Shown piece after piece: positions 1 through 7,959 of a stretch of DNA of 17,390 bases. The DNA is from an uncultured Rhodanobacteraceae bacterium (GTDB lineage Bacteria; Pseudomonadota; Gammaproteobacteria; Xanthomonadales; SZUA-5). The number at the start of each line of letters is the position of its first letter. Within the stretch, counting starts at the first letter, position 1. The DNA lies in contig CALEZI010000088.1 in assembly GCA_937928755.1 (NCBI GenBank), positions 1 through 17,390 on the forward strand. Direction: 5' to 3'. Made by a program: the position numbers and the translations under genes. Under the pieces are notes generated by a model, which had not been told where the DNA came from, searched no databases, and worked only from the letters and a program-made list of their open reading frames with translations.

Positions 1-32
1 GAAAGAGCGAAGAGACCATGAAAAGCAACATA

Positions 33-410
33 CAAGAGCGGAGCTTGCTCCGCTGCTCTTCCGAAAATCCAAGCCGAGCAAGCTCGGCTCTACCAGAGCA
101 CGGCCGTCGCCCCTGTAGAGCGGAGCTTGCTCCGCTGCTCTTCCGAAAATCCAAGCCGAGCAAGCTCGGCTCTACCCGAGCACGAGGGCCGTCGCCTCTG
201 TAGAGCGGGGCTTGCTCCGCTGCTCTTGCGCAACGCCCAGCCGAGCAAGCTCGCCTCTACCAGAGCACGGCCGACGCCTTTGTAGAACGGAGCTTGCTCC
301 GCTGCTCTTCCGAAAAACCTCAGCTGCTCTTGCGCAACGCCCAGCCGAGCAAGCTCGGCTCTACCAGAGCGCGCGGGCGGTCGCCTTGGTGGAGGGGAGC
401 TTGCTCAGCT
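33..410. repeat. Array of GTAG-type REP palindromes in alternating orientation
   Basis: Nine REP-like units alternate in orientation. Forward units have a GTAG head followed by AGCGGAGC-TT-GCTCCGCT; clear heads start at 115, 200 and 282, with a degraded head at 33 and a diverged one (GTGG) at 389. Reverse units read AGCCGAGC-AA-GCTCGGCT then CTAC, at 72-93, 154-175, 239-260 and 343-364. Forward heads are spaced 82, 85, 82 and 107 bp apart, so the array is a tandem amplification of a forward/reverse pair; the last interval contains an extra partial copy (about 304-342). The architecture matches the GTAG (SMAG-type) REPs known in Stenotrophomonas and other Xanthomonadales, which are thought to be mobilised in trans by RAYT transposases. 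No RAYT gene is in the window. The array begins 5-9 bp beyond the stop codon of the leftward cyclase gene, so it may act as its terminator and 3' stabiliser. Confidence 0.9.
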
Positions 411-414
411 GAGC
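403..414. terminator. Candidate terminator palindrome downstream of the cyclase gene
   Basis: GCTCAGCTGAGC is a perfect 12-bp palindrome lying 4 bp beyond the leftward stop codon (419-421). It overlaps the last, diverged REP unit. No T-tract follows on the minus strand, so if it terminates transcription it is not a canonical intrinsic terminator. Confidence 0.3.
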
Positions 415-418
415 CTGC

Positions 419-1312
419 TCACCCAACGCATTGAAAATAAAGGACGTCGGTGGGATCTTTGTCCACGGCCTGGCCGAGGCTGATCATGCCGCTCTTGCGC
501 AATTGCAGTTCGTCGCGGTGCAGACGCATCTCGTCGTCGTCGCCAAGGCGCACGTAGGTGCCGTTGGTGCTGCGGTCGGTGAGCACGAAGAACCCGCGAC
601 GGAATTCGATGGTCGCGTGATTGCGCGAGACCCACTCGTTGTCGATCACCAGCGAACTGTTGGGATCGCGGCCGAGGCCAAAGGGCGGCGCCAGGCTGGA
701 CAGCTCGATCAACTGTCCGCGGTAGCGCAGGCTGAGCTTGGCGCCTGCGGCGACATCTTCCAGACGGATCGCGCGCGCCACCATGGTGACGTTGGAGGTG
801 TCCTCCTGCCAGATCACGTCGACGATTTCGACCGGATTGTGCTTGCCAGCGACACGCACATCACCGAGATGTCGAGTACGGATGATCGAGCTGTTGGTCA
901 GGCCGCGCACCGTGGTCAGGGTTGTAACAATCTGTTCGCGCTTGGCCATCTGCGTCATGCGCGCCGCGGTATTGACGGCGTCGCCATACACGTCGCCCTC
1001 TTCCAGCAAGGCTTCGCCATGGTGCAGGCCGATGCGCACGGCGAGAAAATCCCGCTGCCAGACGAGGTCGCCGGCGACACGCCGCTGCATGTCGATCCCT
1101 GCCATCAAGCCCGCCATCGGGCCAGGAAACGTGCACATCAGCTCATCGCCGATGGTCTTGATGACGCGGCCGCCATGGCGTTGCGTGATTTCGGTGAGTA
1201 CGCCAAGCACGCTGGAGGTGATCGAGCGCGCGCCGACGTCACCGAGCTTTTCGAACAGCTTGGTGCTGCCGGCGATGTCGGCAAAAAGAATGGTGATCGG
1301 CTGAAGGCTCAT
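419..1312 (-). CDS. Class III adenylate/guanylate cyclase with C-terminal FHA domain
   Basis: The 297-residue product joins a class III nucleotide cyclase domain (about 5-170) to a forkhead-associated domain (about 190-285). The catalytic set is complete: metal-binding D12 (FADIAGST) and D56 (IGDE), adenine-recognising K52 and D107 (GDVYGD), and transition-state residues N114 and R118 (NTAARM). The Lys/Asp pair predicts ATP specificity and cAMP as product; one chain would form a homodimer with two active sites. The FHA domain keeps its phosphothreonine-binding signature: G214-R215, S229-R230-N231-H232 and N250-G251-T252. There is no signal peptide or membrane segment, so it should be cytosolic. 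The family suggests a cyclase localised or controlled by binding a Thr-phosphorylated partner; that role is inference, and no Ser/Thr kinase gene is in the window. The start fits the usual N-terminus of the domain but has no clear Shine-Dalgarno sequence. The gene diverges from the DUF1800 gene. Confidence 0.93.
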   Translation of the reverse strand: MSLQPITILFADIAGSTKLFEKLGDVGARSITSSVLGVLTEITQRHGGRVIKTIGDELMCTFPGPMAGLMAGIDMQRRVAGDLVWQRDFLAVRIGLHHGEALLEEGDVYGDAVNTAARMTQMAKREQIVTTLTTVRGLTNSSIIRTRHLGDVRVAGKHNPVEIVDVIWQEDTSNVTMVARAIRLEDVAAGAKLSLRYRGQLIELSSLAPPFGLGRDPNSSLVIDNEWVSRNHATIEFRRGFFVLTDRSTNGTYVRLGDDDEMRLHRDELQLRKSGMISLGQAVDKDPTDVLYFQCVG

Positions 1313-1348
1313 GCGGGCAATGTTAGGCGATCGCCATCGGCGGGCAAA

Positions 1349-1365
1349 GTAGGGATTTGTCCCGC
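1349..1365. repeat. Possible degenerate REP half-unit
   Basis: A GTAG head followed by GGATTTGTCCCGC can fold through GGGA/TCCC. It closely resembles the degraded unit at 16186-16203 (GTGGATTTGTCCCGCGA), so it may be a relic of the same GTGG-type family. It lies in the divergent promoter region, next to a perfect 10-bp palindrome GGCGATCGCC at 1326-1335. Confidence 0.35.
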
Positions 1366-1426
1366 AATTGCTGCGCCGGAAGCAAAAGCAGCTGCGGAAC
1401 CTCGATTTCAGCGTTTGCGATGAATA

Positions 1427-1442
1427 TTGACAGGCATGTCAA
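1427..1442. promoter_or_regulatory. Perfect inverted repeat TTGACA-N4-TGTCAA, candidate operator or promoter element
   Basis: TTGACA-GGCA-TGTCAA is a perfect 6+6 dyad with a 4-bp spacer. It lies in the 218-bp region (1313-1530) between the divergent cyclase and DUF1800 genes, about 115 bp from the former and 89 bp from the latter. Each arm also equals the consensus sigma-70 -35 hexamer, one per strand, but I could not find a convincing -10 box at 16-18 bp on either strand. It may be a repressor or activator binding site controlling one or both genes. The binding protein is unknown. Confidence 0.4.
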
Positions 1443-1520
1443 CGCTTGGCGAGCTTGATCGTTTACGCTGACCACGGCAACGGCTGCAGTCGGGACGGTA
1501 CCCAATGACCTTGCATCGGC

Positions 1521-1526
1521 AGGAGG
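1521..1526 (+). promoter_or_regulatory. Strong ribosome binding site of the DUF1800 gene
   Basis: AGGAGG lies 4 bp upstream of the ATG at 1531. It fixes that start and the signal peptide that follows from it. Confidence 0.8.
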
Positions 1527-1530
1527 CGGC

Positions 1531-4233
1531 ATGAGCGTGCTACGGATTGGAGTCGCCGGGATGATGGCCCTGGCATGTTGCACTACGACGCTCGCAGCGA
1601 ATACGCCGGCTCAGACGAGTGCAAGCGCGGCCGCCTACGCGCTGGGATCGGACATCAGCGGCACCTGGTACGACCCGGCGCAGAACGGCCAGGGCCTGGT
1701 GATCCAGCACATCGTCAGCAATGGCCGTCCCGCATTGCTGGCCACCTGGTTCACCTATCTCGATGGCAAGGCGCGCTGGCTGGTCGGCATCGGGATCCCT
1801 GACGGAAATGCCGTGCGCATTCCGCTGTCGATCACCGACGGCGCCGATTTCCCGCCGCGATTCGTGCCCGGTTCGGCGCAAACGCAGCCCTGGGGCGAAC
1901 TCGTGTTGAGCTTCAGCAGCAACCGCCTCGGCAACGCGACCTGGACGTCGAGCTTTACCGGTTTCAACAACGGCAGCATGCCGATCGAGCGGCTGACCAC
2001 GCCTTCAAGCGCATACGAAGCCACCATCGGACAGATCGCGGCTTGCCACAGCGGTTCCTGGTACGACCCGACGCAAAGCGGTCACGGCATCTTCACCGAA
2101 GTGCTCGGCAGCGGCAGCAATCGCCAGATGCTGGCGATCTGGTACACCTATCTGAACGGCGAACAGCGCTGGATGACCGCGCTCGGCCCGATCTCCGGCA
2201 ACAGCGCGACACTGACTGCGACCATCACCTCGGGCGCCGACTTTCCGCCGGCGTTCGATCCCGCCGCGGTGGTCAGCCAGCCGTGGGGCACGATGACCTT
2301 CACCGGCATCGACGCCGATCGCGCCAACTGGAGCTGGACCAGCACCCTGGCCGGCTTCGGCAGCGGCACGCTCAACCTGAGCCGACTCAGCGCGCTGAGC
2401 GGCAGCGATTGCGGGCCGACGAGCGACAAACACGCGGCGCGCTTCCTGACCCAGGCGACCTTCGGCCCGAACAACAATGACGTCGCCAGTGTGCGCGCAG
2501 CCGGTTACAACGCCTGGATCGATGCGCAGATGGCGCTGCCCGCAACCCTGCAACGGCCAACCATCGAGGCGCAGATCGCCGCCCAGGTACTCACCGATCC
2601 GCGCAACGCACAGTTCTACCGAGCCTATCGACTGGAACGCTGGTTCAATTCGGCGCTCTACGCCCCGGACCAACTGCGCCAGCGCGTCGCCTTCGCGCTG
2701 TCGCAGATCCTTGTGCTGTCGGAGGTCGGCGCGCTCGACAACAATCCGATCGGCGTCGCCGAATACAACGACATCCTGCTGCGCGGCGCTTTCGGCAACT
2801 ATCGCGACTTGCTGCGCGACGTGACCCTGAGCCCGATGATGGGCGTATTCCTGACCCACCTGCGCAACCAGAAAACCGACTGGACGCTGGATCGCGACAA
2901 CAATCTGGTAGCCGGACTGATCCAGCCGGACGAGAACTACGCGCGCGAAGTCATGCAGCTGTTTTCGATCGGTCTGATCGAGCGCAATCGCGACTTCACG
3001 CCGATCCTGAGCGGTGGTCAGACCATTCCGACCTATACCCAGGATCTGGTCACCAACACGGCGCGCGTGTTGACCGGTCATGCCTGGGCGTGCAGCGGCC
3101 CGGCCACCGTCGGCACGATCACCCTGAACCGCAATTGCGGCACGCCCGGCACCGCGCAACAGTTTTCCACCACGCTGTTCTTCTCGACGCCCGGACGCTA
3201 TGCCACCCAGGTCGGCGGCATGGGCGTGGTGACCGCGCTGGCGCACCCGGACACCTATCGGCCGATGGTGTGTTACCCACGTTATGCCGATACCGGGCGC
3301 TCGGCGACCGCGAGCAACAACTACGCGGTGCTGCCGGCACCGAACGATCGCAAGACGCTGCTCGGCGGCCTGAACATCGACGCCAGTCCGATGGCCTGCC
3401 ATTCGTCGACACCCGCGATCGATCAGCAAGCGTGCATCGGTTACTGCAACGGTCAGTTGAACACCTTGATCGAGACGCTGTTCCAGCATCCGAACCTGCC
3501 GCCGATGATCGCGCGCCAGCTGATCCAGCGGCTGACCACCAGCAACCCGTCGGCCGGTTACATCGATCGCGTGGCCGCGAGGTTCGAAGACGACGGCGTC
3601 GGCGTGCGCGGCAATCTCGGCGCGGTGGTCAAGGCCATCCTGCTCGATCCGGAAGCGCGCGCGAACGCGCCTGCCAGCGATTTCGGCAAGTTGCGTGAGC
3701 CGTTGCTGCGGCTGACCGCGCTGCTGCGCGCCTTCGGTGTGGTCAATGGCAGCAACGGCGCGAACGGACTCTCCAACATCGAACGTGGCTTCCCGCAGGC
3801 GCCGCTGCGGGCACCTTCGGTGTTCAACTTCTACGAGCCGGACTACCAGCAGCCGGGTGAGATCGCCGACAGCGGCCTGTATTCGCCCGAATTCCAGATT
3901 CTCAACGAGTCGACCTTCATCACCATGTCGGACGAGTTCTGGCGGCGGATCTTCACTGGCTACAGCACCACCAGCGCAACCGCCACGCCATTCGCCACTC
4001 CCGGCAACGCTGCGCACCTGCCCGCAGCGGCGATCGACGCGCTGCCGACGGCGCACGATGCGCTGGTCGAAACGCTCAACCAACGTTTGCTCTACGGGTC
4101 CATGAGCGATTCCATGCGCGCCAAGCTGGTCGCCTTGCTCAATACCGAGATGGCCGCCGCCGATCACCGTCGCAAGGCGCTCAGCCTGATCCACCTGATC
4201 GCGATCTCGTCCGAGTTCGCGGTGCAACAGTAA
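1531..4233 (+). CDS. Exported DUF1800 family protein with duplicated N-terminal module
   Basis: The product has 900 residues. Residues 1-22 look like a Sec signal peptide (hydrophobic core, TLA-AN cleavage site); adjacent cysteines at 16-17 do not form a good lipobox. Two related modules of about 115 residues follow, at about 43-157 and 174-286, in exact 131-residue register: SGTWYDP/SGSWYDP, ADFPPRF/ADFPPAF and QPWGELVLSF/QPWGTMTF. The DUF1800 domain runs from about 298 to the end, with HAARFLTQATFG, QLRQRVAFALSQI and DENYAREVMQLFSIG (467-481). DUF1800 proteins are widespread exported proteins of unknown biochemistry, usually encoded beside a DUF1501 protein, as here: the next gene starts 18 bp downstream. 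The N-terminal modules look beta-rich, with WxxP and aromatic motifs, and may be binding or adhesion modules (inference). Translation starts at a strong AGGAGG. The family assignment is firm, the function is not. Confidence 0.93.
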   Translation: MSVLRIGVAGMMALACCTTTLAANTPAQTSASAAAYALGSDISGTWYDPAQNGQGLVIQHIVSNGRPALLATWFTYLDGKARWLVGIGIPDGNAVRIPLSITDGADFPPRFVPGSAQTQPWGELVLSFSSNRLGNATWTSSFTGFNNGSMPIERLTTPSSAYEATIGQIAACHSGSWYDPTQSGHGIFTEVLGSGSNRQMLAIWYTYLNGEQRWMTALGPISGNSATLTATITSGADFPPAFDPAAVVSQPWGTMTFTGIDADRANWSWTSTLAGFGSGTLNLSRLSALSGSDCGPTSDKHAARFLTQATFGPNNNDVASVRAAGYNAWIDAQMALPATLQRPTIEAQIAAQVLTDPRNAQFYRAYRLERWFNSALYAPDQLRQRVAFALSQILVLSEVGALDNNPIGVAEYNDILLRGAFGNYRDLLRDVTLSPMMGVFLTHLRNQKTDWTLDRDNNLVAGLIQPDENYAREVMQLFSIGLIERNRDFTPILSGGQTIPTYTQDLVTNTARVLTGHAWACSGPATVGTITLNRNCGTPGTAQQFSTTLFFSTPGRYATQVGGMGVVTALAHPDTYRPMVCYPRYADTGRSATASNNYAVLPAPNDRKTLLGGLNIDASPMACHSSTPAIDQQACIGYCNGQLNTLIETLFQHPNLPPMIARQLIQRLTTSNPSAGYIDRVAARFEDDGVGVRGNLGAVVKAILLDPEARANAPASDFGKLREPLLRLTALLRAFGVVNGSNGANGLSNIERGFPQAPLRAPSVFNFYEPDYQQPGEIADSGLYSPEFQILNESTFITMSDEFWRRIFTGYSTTSATATPFATPGNAAHLPAAAIDALPTAHDALVETLNQRLLYGSMSDSMRAKLVALLNTEMAAADHRRKALSLIHLIAISSEFAVQQ

Positions 4234-4238
4234 CTTTC

Positions 4239-4243
4239 GGGAG
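4239..4243 (+). promoter_or_regulatory. Ribosome binding site of the DUF1501 gene
   Basis: GGGAG lies 8 bp upstream of the ATG at 4252, inside the 18-bp gap after the DUF1800 stop. This supports translation from one dicistronic mRNA. Confidence 0.6.
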
Positions 4244-4251
4244 CTGACATC

Positions 4252-5769
4252 ATGGGACGCTATGCCAACCACAGCCGCCGCGAGTTCCTGAAAAAACTCG
4301 GCTGCAGTTTCGCGGCCGGTTCAATGGCCAGCCTGATGCCGCAACTGGCGCTGCTGCCGCGCGCCTACGGGCAATCCGCCGGCAGCTACAAGGCGCTGGT
4401 GTGCATCTATCTTGCCGGCGCCAACGATTCCTTCAATTGGCTGGTGCCACGCGACAGCGAGAGTCCGGGTAGCCGCTACGATACCTACCGCAGCACCCGC
4501 GGCGGCGTTTACAGCGGCAGCAACAGCAATGGCCTGGCGTTGGCATTCAACGACTTGCTGCCAATCGCGCCGAGCAATTCGCCGATCGCCTTCGGCCTGC
4601 ATCCGTCCAGCGCCGATTACACCGCAACCAACGGCGCCGCAACCCAGACCCACAGCGGCATCCACAGCTTGTTCAATCAAGGCAAGGCCGCCTTCGTCTG
4701 CAACGCCGGCACGCTCGTGCAGCCGATCAGCAAAGCCGAATACGACGCCGGCGCGCCGCGTCCAGCTCAGTTGTTTTCGCACAACGACCAGGAGTTGCAG
4801 TGGCACATCGGCATGTCGGCGGCGAACAACCCGATGGCACGCTACGGTTGGGGCGGTCGTGTCGCCAAGCTCACCGCGGGTGGCCCGCTCGCCAACGGAC
4901 TGTCGCCGACGCTGTCGGTGGCTGGCGCGGCGCGCTTCCTCAACGGCGACGGCATCCTGCCCTACCAGTTGTCGAGCGGCGGTGTCGATTTGATCGACAA
5001 CTACGCGGCGACCGGCACCACGAACTACTCCGCAGCCCGTCGTGCGGTGCTCGACGACCTGCTCGACGAAAGCTCGGCGAGTCCTTTCGTGCGCGGTTAT
5101 TCGGCGATCGCGCGGCGTTCGCTCGACGTCGGTGAAAGTCTCGCGGCGCGACTGGATGCCGCCGATGGCAGCGGCAATGTCAGCGCCGTTTTCCCGGCCG
5201 GCAACAATCTCGCCGACCAGTTGAAGATGGTCGCGCGCATGATCAAGGTAAGTCGAACCCTCGGCGCAACGCGGCAGGTCTATTACGTGCGCATGGGCAG
5301 TTTCGACCTGCACCAGGGCATGTTCGAAGCCGGCGGCGCGGTCGCCAGCACCGGCCACGGCGCGCTGCTGACGACGCTCAACCAGGCCGTCGGCGCGTTC
5401 TGGACCGCCCTCGGCGAAATCGGCGCGCGCGCTGATGTCACGACGTTCACGATGAGCGATTTCGGCCGCACCCTGACCGGCAACGGCAGCGGCTCCGACC
5501 ACGCATGGGGTGGCAACCTGATGCTGCTCGGCGACGCCGTGCGCGGCAACCAGTTGTACGGCGAGTACCCGAGGCTGGTGGTCAACGCCAACGACAACGC
5601 CACCCGCGACTACAGCTTCTCGCGCGGCCAGTACATCCCGACCACGTCGGTCGACCAGGTCGCCGCCACCCTGGCGCGCTGGATGGGCGTCAGCGACAGT
5701 GCGGCGCTGGGATCGATCTTCCCATTGCTGGGGAACTTTGCCAGCAACGATCTCGGCTTCATGAACTGA
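4252..5769 (+). CDS. Tat-exported DUF1501 family protein
   Basis: The product has 505 residues. The N-terminus carries a twin-arginine signal, SRREFLKK at 8-15, then a hydrophobic stretch (about 16-36) and a likely cleavage near AYG-QSA (about 40-43), so the protein should fold in the cytoplasm and be exported by Tat. The mature part shows hallmark DUF1501 motifs: GANDSFN (56-62), the SHNDQ-ELQW region (176-184), MSDFGRT (401-407) and SDHAWGGN (415-422). DUF1501 is related to the alkaline phosphatase/sulfatase superfamily; the Asp and His residues in these motifs are plausible metal ligands, but no reaction is established for the family. It is the usual partner of DUF1800 and starts 18 bp after that gene, so the two almost certainly form an operon. 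The substrate is unknown. The convergent gap to the next gene (5770-5841) holds no convincing terminator. Confidence 0.93.
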   Translation: MGRYANHSRREFLKKLGCSFAAGSMASLMPQLALLPRAYGQSAGSYKALVCIYLAGANDSFNWLVPRDSESPGSRYDTYRSTRGGVYSGSNSNGLALAFNDLLPIAPSNSPIAFGLHPSSADYTATNGAATQTHSGIHSLFNQGKAAFVCNAGTLVQPISKAEYDAGAPRPAQLFSHNDQELQWHIGMSAANNPMARYGWGGRVAKLTAGGPLANGLSPTLSVAGAARFLNGDGILPYQLSSGGVDLIDNYAATGTTNYSAARRAVLDDLLDESSASPFVRGYSAIARRSLDVGESLAARLDAADGSGNVSAVFPAGNNLADQLKMVARMIKVSRTLGATRQVYYVRMGSFDLHQGMFEAGGAVASTGHGALLTTLNQAVGAFWTALGEIGARADVTTFTMSDFGRTLTGNGSGSDHAWGGNLMLLGDAVRGNQLYGEYPRLVVNANDNATRDYSFSRGQYIPTTSVDQVAATLARWMGVSDSAALGSIFPLLGNFASNDLGFMN

Positions 5770-5841
5770 GCAGCGGGTGGTGTCCCGCGCCGGGCCGGAA
5801 ACCACGGCTCGGCGAAGTCGAACAACAATGCCGTCGCCTCA

Positions 5842-7959
5842 TCAGGCTCGAAGCTGCATTCCCGCGGACGCCGGATCGCGGCGACCCGCGATCAGGAAGG
5901 CCGCCAAGTAGGCGATCAGTGCGACCAGGAACAAGGCACGGAAGCCGAGCGCCATCGAGGCGAATTCGGCCAGTCCGCCAAACACGGCGCCCAGCAGGTT
6001 CCAGCCGAAGGCCGTGCCCGCATCCTCACGCGTGCGGTAGCGCAATGCGAAACAGCAGGAGGCCAGGAACACCGGCACGCCCACATAAAGAACCGTGTAC
6101 AACAGCTTGAGCGGAATCGATGGGGTGAGCAATACGCCCGGCGGCAATACCCAGGCCACGAGCAGCGACAACGCCAGCCCGACCGATGCCAGCGACCAGG
6201 GCAACGGACGCCACGCGGTCACCAGAGTCGCCAACAGCATGGTGGCGAGAATTGCCGCGAATACAACCGCGCTGGCAATCCAGGTGACGCCCCAGAGCAG
6301 CCCGATGCCGGTCACGAAGCGAGTCTCGAGCAGCAGGAACCCAAAACCGAGCAGGAACATCTCGTAATCGATGCCGCCGCGGCGACCGAGCCCGGCACGC
6401 AGTTTCGGCGAGGCCAGCAGAACGGCAATCAGCGCGAACAAGGCGATCGCCGCCAGCAACGAGAGATAGAAACCGCCAACGCTGCGCTCGCCAAGATACA
6501 GGTACGGCCAGTCGTCGCTCGGCACCAGACGTGGATCGATCGCTGCCACAGCGCCGCCTTGATTCATCTCGCCGGACGCGGGCTGCAGGTGGTCGAAAGC
6601 GGGTCCGGCCATGTACACCACATTGAACAGACCGTTGTCGAACTCGACGAACGACGGCCAGCGCCCGGTGGCGAGCGCCAGCATGTGCGTCAGATGTTCC
6701 GCGATATACGGCGTCCCGACCATGAAATAGAGCACCAGGCCGCCATCGTCGGTGAGCCGCGAAAAAGCGGCACGCAGGCTCTCCACGGTGTACACGAAGT
6801 TGTCCAGACGCACATTCGACAGCGCCGAAAGGCGTGTCATCGAGTCCAGGGTGCCGAACACGATCAGGTCGTAGCGTTCATCGGTATCTTCGAGAAACGA
6901 CCTCGCGTCGGTGTTGATGCGTCGAACCTTTGGCGAATCGTATGGGCGATCGGGGTGCAAAGTCTCGCCCAAACGCAGGATCACCGGATCTATCTCGATG
7001 GCGTCCACGTGACTTGCCCCGCGGTCAAGCAAGACCGCGACGTCATTGCCGGTACCGGCGCCCAGCACCAGCGTCCTCCCCGGAGCGCGCCCGAGCTTCT
7101 CAAACGGGATGTGGAAGCCCTCGCGGATACGCGCCTCGAGTTCAGTCGCCACCGGTGCTGCGCGCGACACCACCGAAGGAGCCTGGTGCAACGAACCATT
7201 GGTGGACACAAACGCCGGGGTCGACCCATCGGCAGCGCGTGGTTCGGCGCGAAGCGCGTAATAGGGGCTGTAGGAATCAGCACGTTCGACGCCCTGCACC
7301 AAGGCAACGATGGCAACCGCCATCAGCAGGTGCGCCGTCCATTGGCGCGGGCTGCCGCCGAGCAGCGGCAACATCGCCAGCATCAACACCGCAAACCAGA
7401 CAATCGGAAACGTCTGCTGCCAGGACAAGACCGTGAACAGCACCACGCCGGCCAGCGAGCCGGCAAGATCGGTGGCATAACCGATCAATGGTCGCCGCAC
7501 CGCCGCAAATCCATCCAGCCGCTGTCCCAACATCTGACCTGGCACCACGAAACTCGCGGCGCACAGCACGAAAGCGATGAACACGGGCAGGCGCACGCCG
7601 GCGACGACCGGCGCATCTTTCGGCAGATCGTGATACAGCAACCACAAGTGTTCCGTGCTGCTGTTGTCGGTGAAGGCGATTCCACCCACCGCTGCTGCCG
7701 CGGCCACCACCACCAGTAACGACATCGGCCACAACCAGGGTCGCGGCGCGTACCTGGACAGAAGGCAGCCCACGCCAAGACCCAGGAAGGCAGCAATCAA
7801 TACAAGGTTGGGAAAATAAGCCAGCACCCGCATTTGCGCCGGCAGCCAACGAATCAACGCCAGCTCCTGCGCCAGAATCGCAAGGGTGAGTGCGAACAAC
7901 GCCAACATGCGTGGCCACTGGACGGAACTTGCAGGCGTGCGCGTCATCGATTCGGCCAT
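5842..7959 (-). CDS. Polytopic membrane protein with spermidine-synthase-like domain
   Basis: The 705-residue product is a membrane/soluble/membrane sandwich. About seven hydrophobic segments fill residues 18-223. A soluble SAM-dependent methyltransferase or polyamine-synthase fold spans about 285-450, and about seven more membrane segments run from 497 to 690. The core keeps the nucleotide-binding loop VLGAGTGND (298-306) and the acidic strand end IEIDP (321-325). In true spermidine synthases the motif after strand 4 reads like YDVIIxDxTDP. Here it is YDLIVFGTLDS (363-373), so the catalytic Asp position is Gly369, although D372 remains. This argues against normal aminopropyl transfer. Such multi-spanning spermidine-synthase-like proteins are common in proteobacteria and have no settled function. 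The ATG at 7957-7959 was kept, but an alternative ATG at 7945-7947 is equally possible; neither has a clear ribosome binding site. The gene is monocistronic and convergent with the DUF1501 gene. Confidence 0.85.
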   Translation of the reverse strand: MAESMTRTPASSVQWPRMLALFALTLAILAQELALIRWLPAQMRVLAYFPNLVLIAAFLGLGVGCLLSRYAPRPWLWPMSLLVVVAAAAAVGGIAFTDNSSTEHLWLLYHDLPKDAPVVAGVRLPVFIAFVLCAASFVVPGQMLGQRLDGFAAVRRPLIGYATDLAGSLAGVVLFTVLSWQQTFPIVWFAVLMLAMLPLLGGSPRQWTAHLLMAVAIVALVQGVERADSYSPYYALRAEPRAADGSTPAFVSTNGSLHQAPSVVSRAAPVATELEARIREGFHIPFEKLGRAPGRTLVLGAGTGNDVAVLLDRGASHVDAIEIDPVILRLGETLHPDRPYDSPKVRRINTDARSFLEDTDERYDLIVFGTLDSMTRLSALSNVRLDNFVYTVESLRAAFSRLTDDGGLVLYFMVGTPYIAEHLTHMLALATGRWPSFVEFDNGLFNVVYMAGPAFDHLQPASGEMNQGGAVAAIDPRLVPSDDWPYLYLGERSVGGFYLSLLAAIALFALIAVLLASPKLRAGLGRRGGIDYEMFLLGFGFLLLETRFVTGIGLLWGVTWIASAVVFAAILATMLLATLVTAWRPLPWSLASVGLALSLLVAWVLPPGVLLTPSIPLKLLYTVLYVGVPVFLASCCFALRYRTREDAGTAFGWNLLGAVFGGLAEFASMALGFRALFLVALIAYLAAFLIAGRRDPASAGMQLRA

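Noticed and set aside
18..412. Two short plus-strand open frames within the left repeat array
   Set aside because: Their peptides are near copies of each other because they translate the repeat units. There is no independent coding evidence.
431..1423. 330-codon plus-strand open frame opposite the cyclase gene
   Set aside because: The minus strand shows complete cyclase and FHA motifs; the plus-strand frame has none and reflects codon bias.
2005..4272. 755-codon open frame on the minus strand, antisense to the DUF1800 gene
   Set aside because: It is rich in Arg, Gly, Val and Asp with no domain signature. Long antisense frames are expected opposite high-GC genes, and the plus-strand DUF1800 gene is unambiguous.
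4321..5805. 494-codon open frame antisense to the DUF1501 gene
   Set aside because: It has the same antisense composition bias, no ribosome binding site and no recognisable motif.
5770..5841. Possible terminator between the convergent DUF1501 and membrane protein genes
   Set aside because: Only a 5-bp GCGGG/CCCGC pairing is visible, without a T-tract on either strand.
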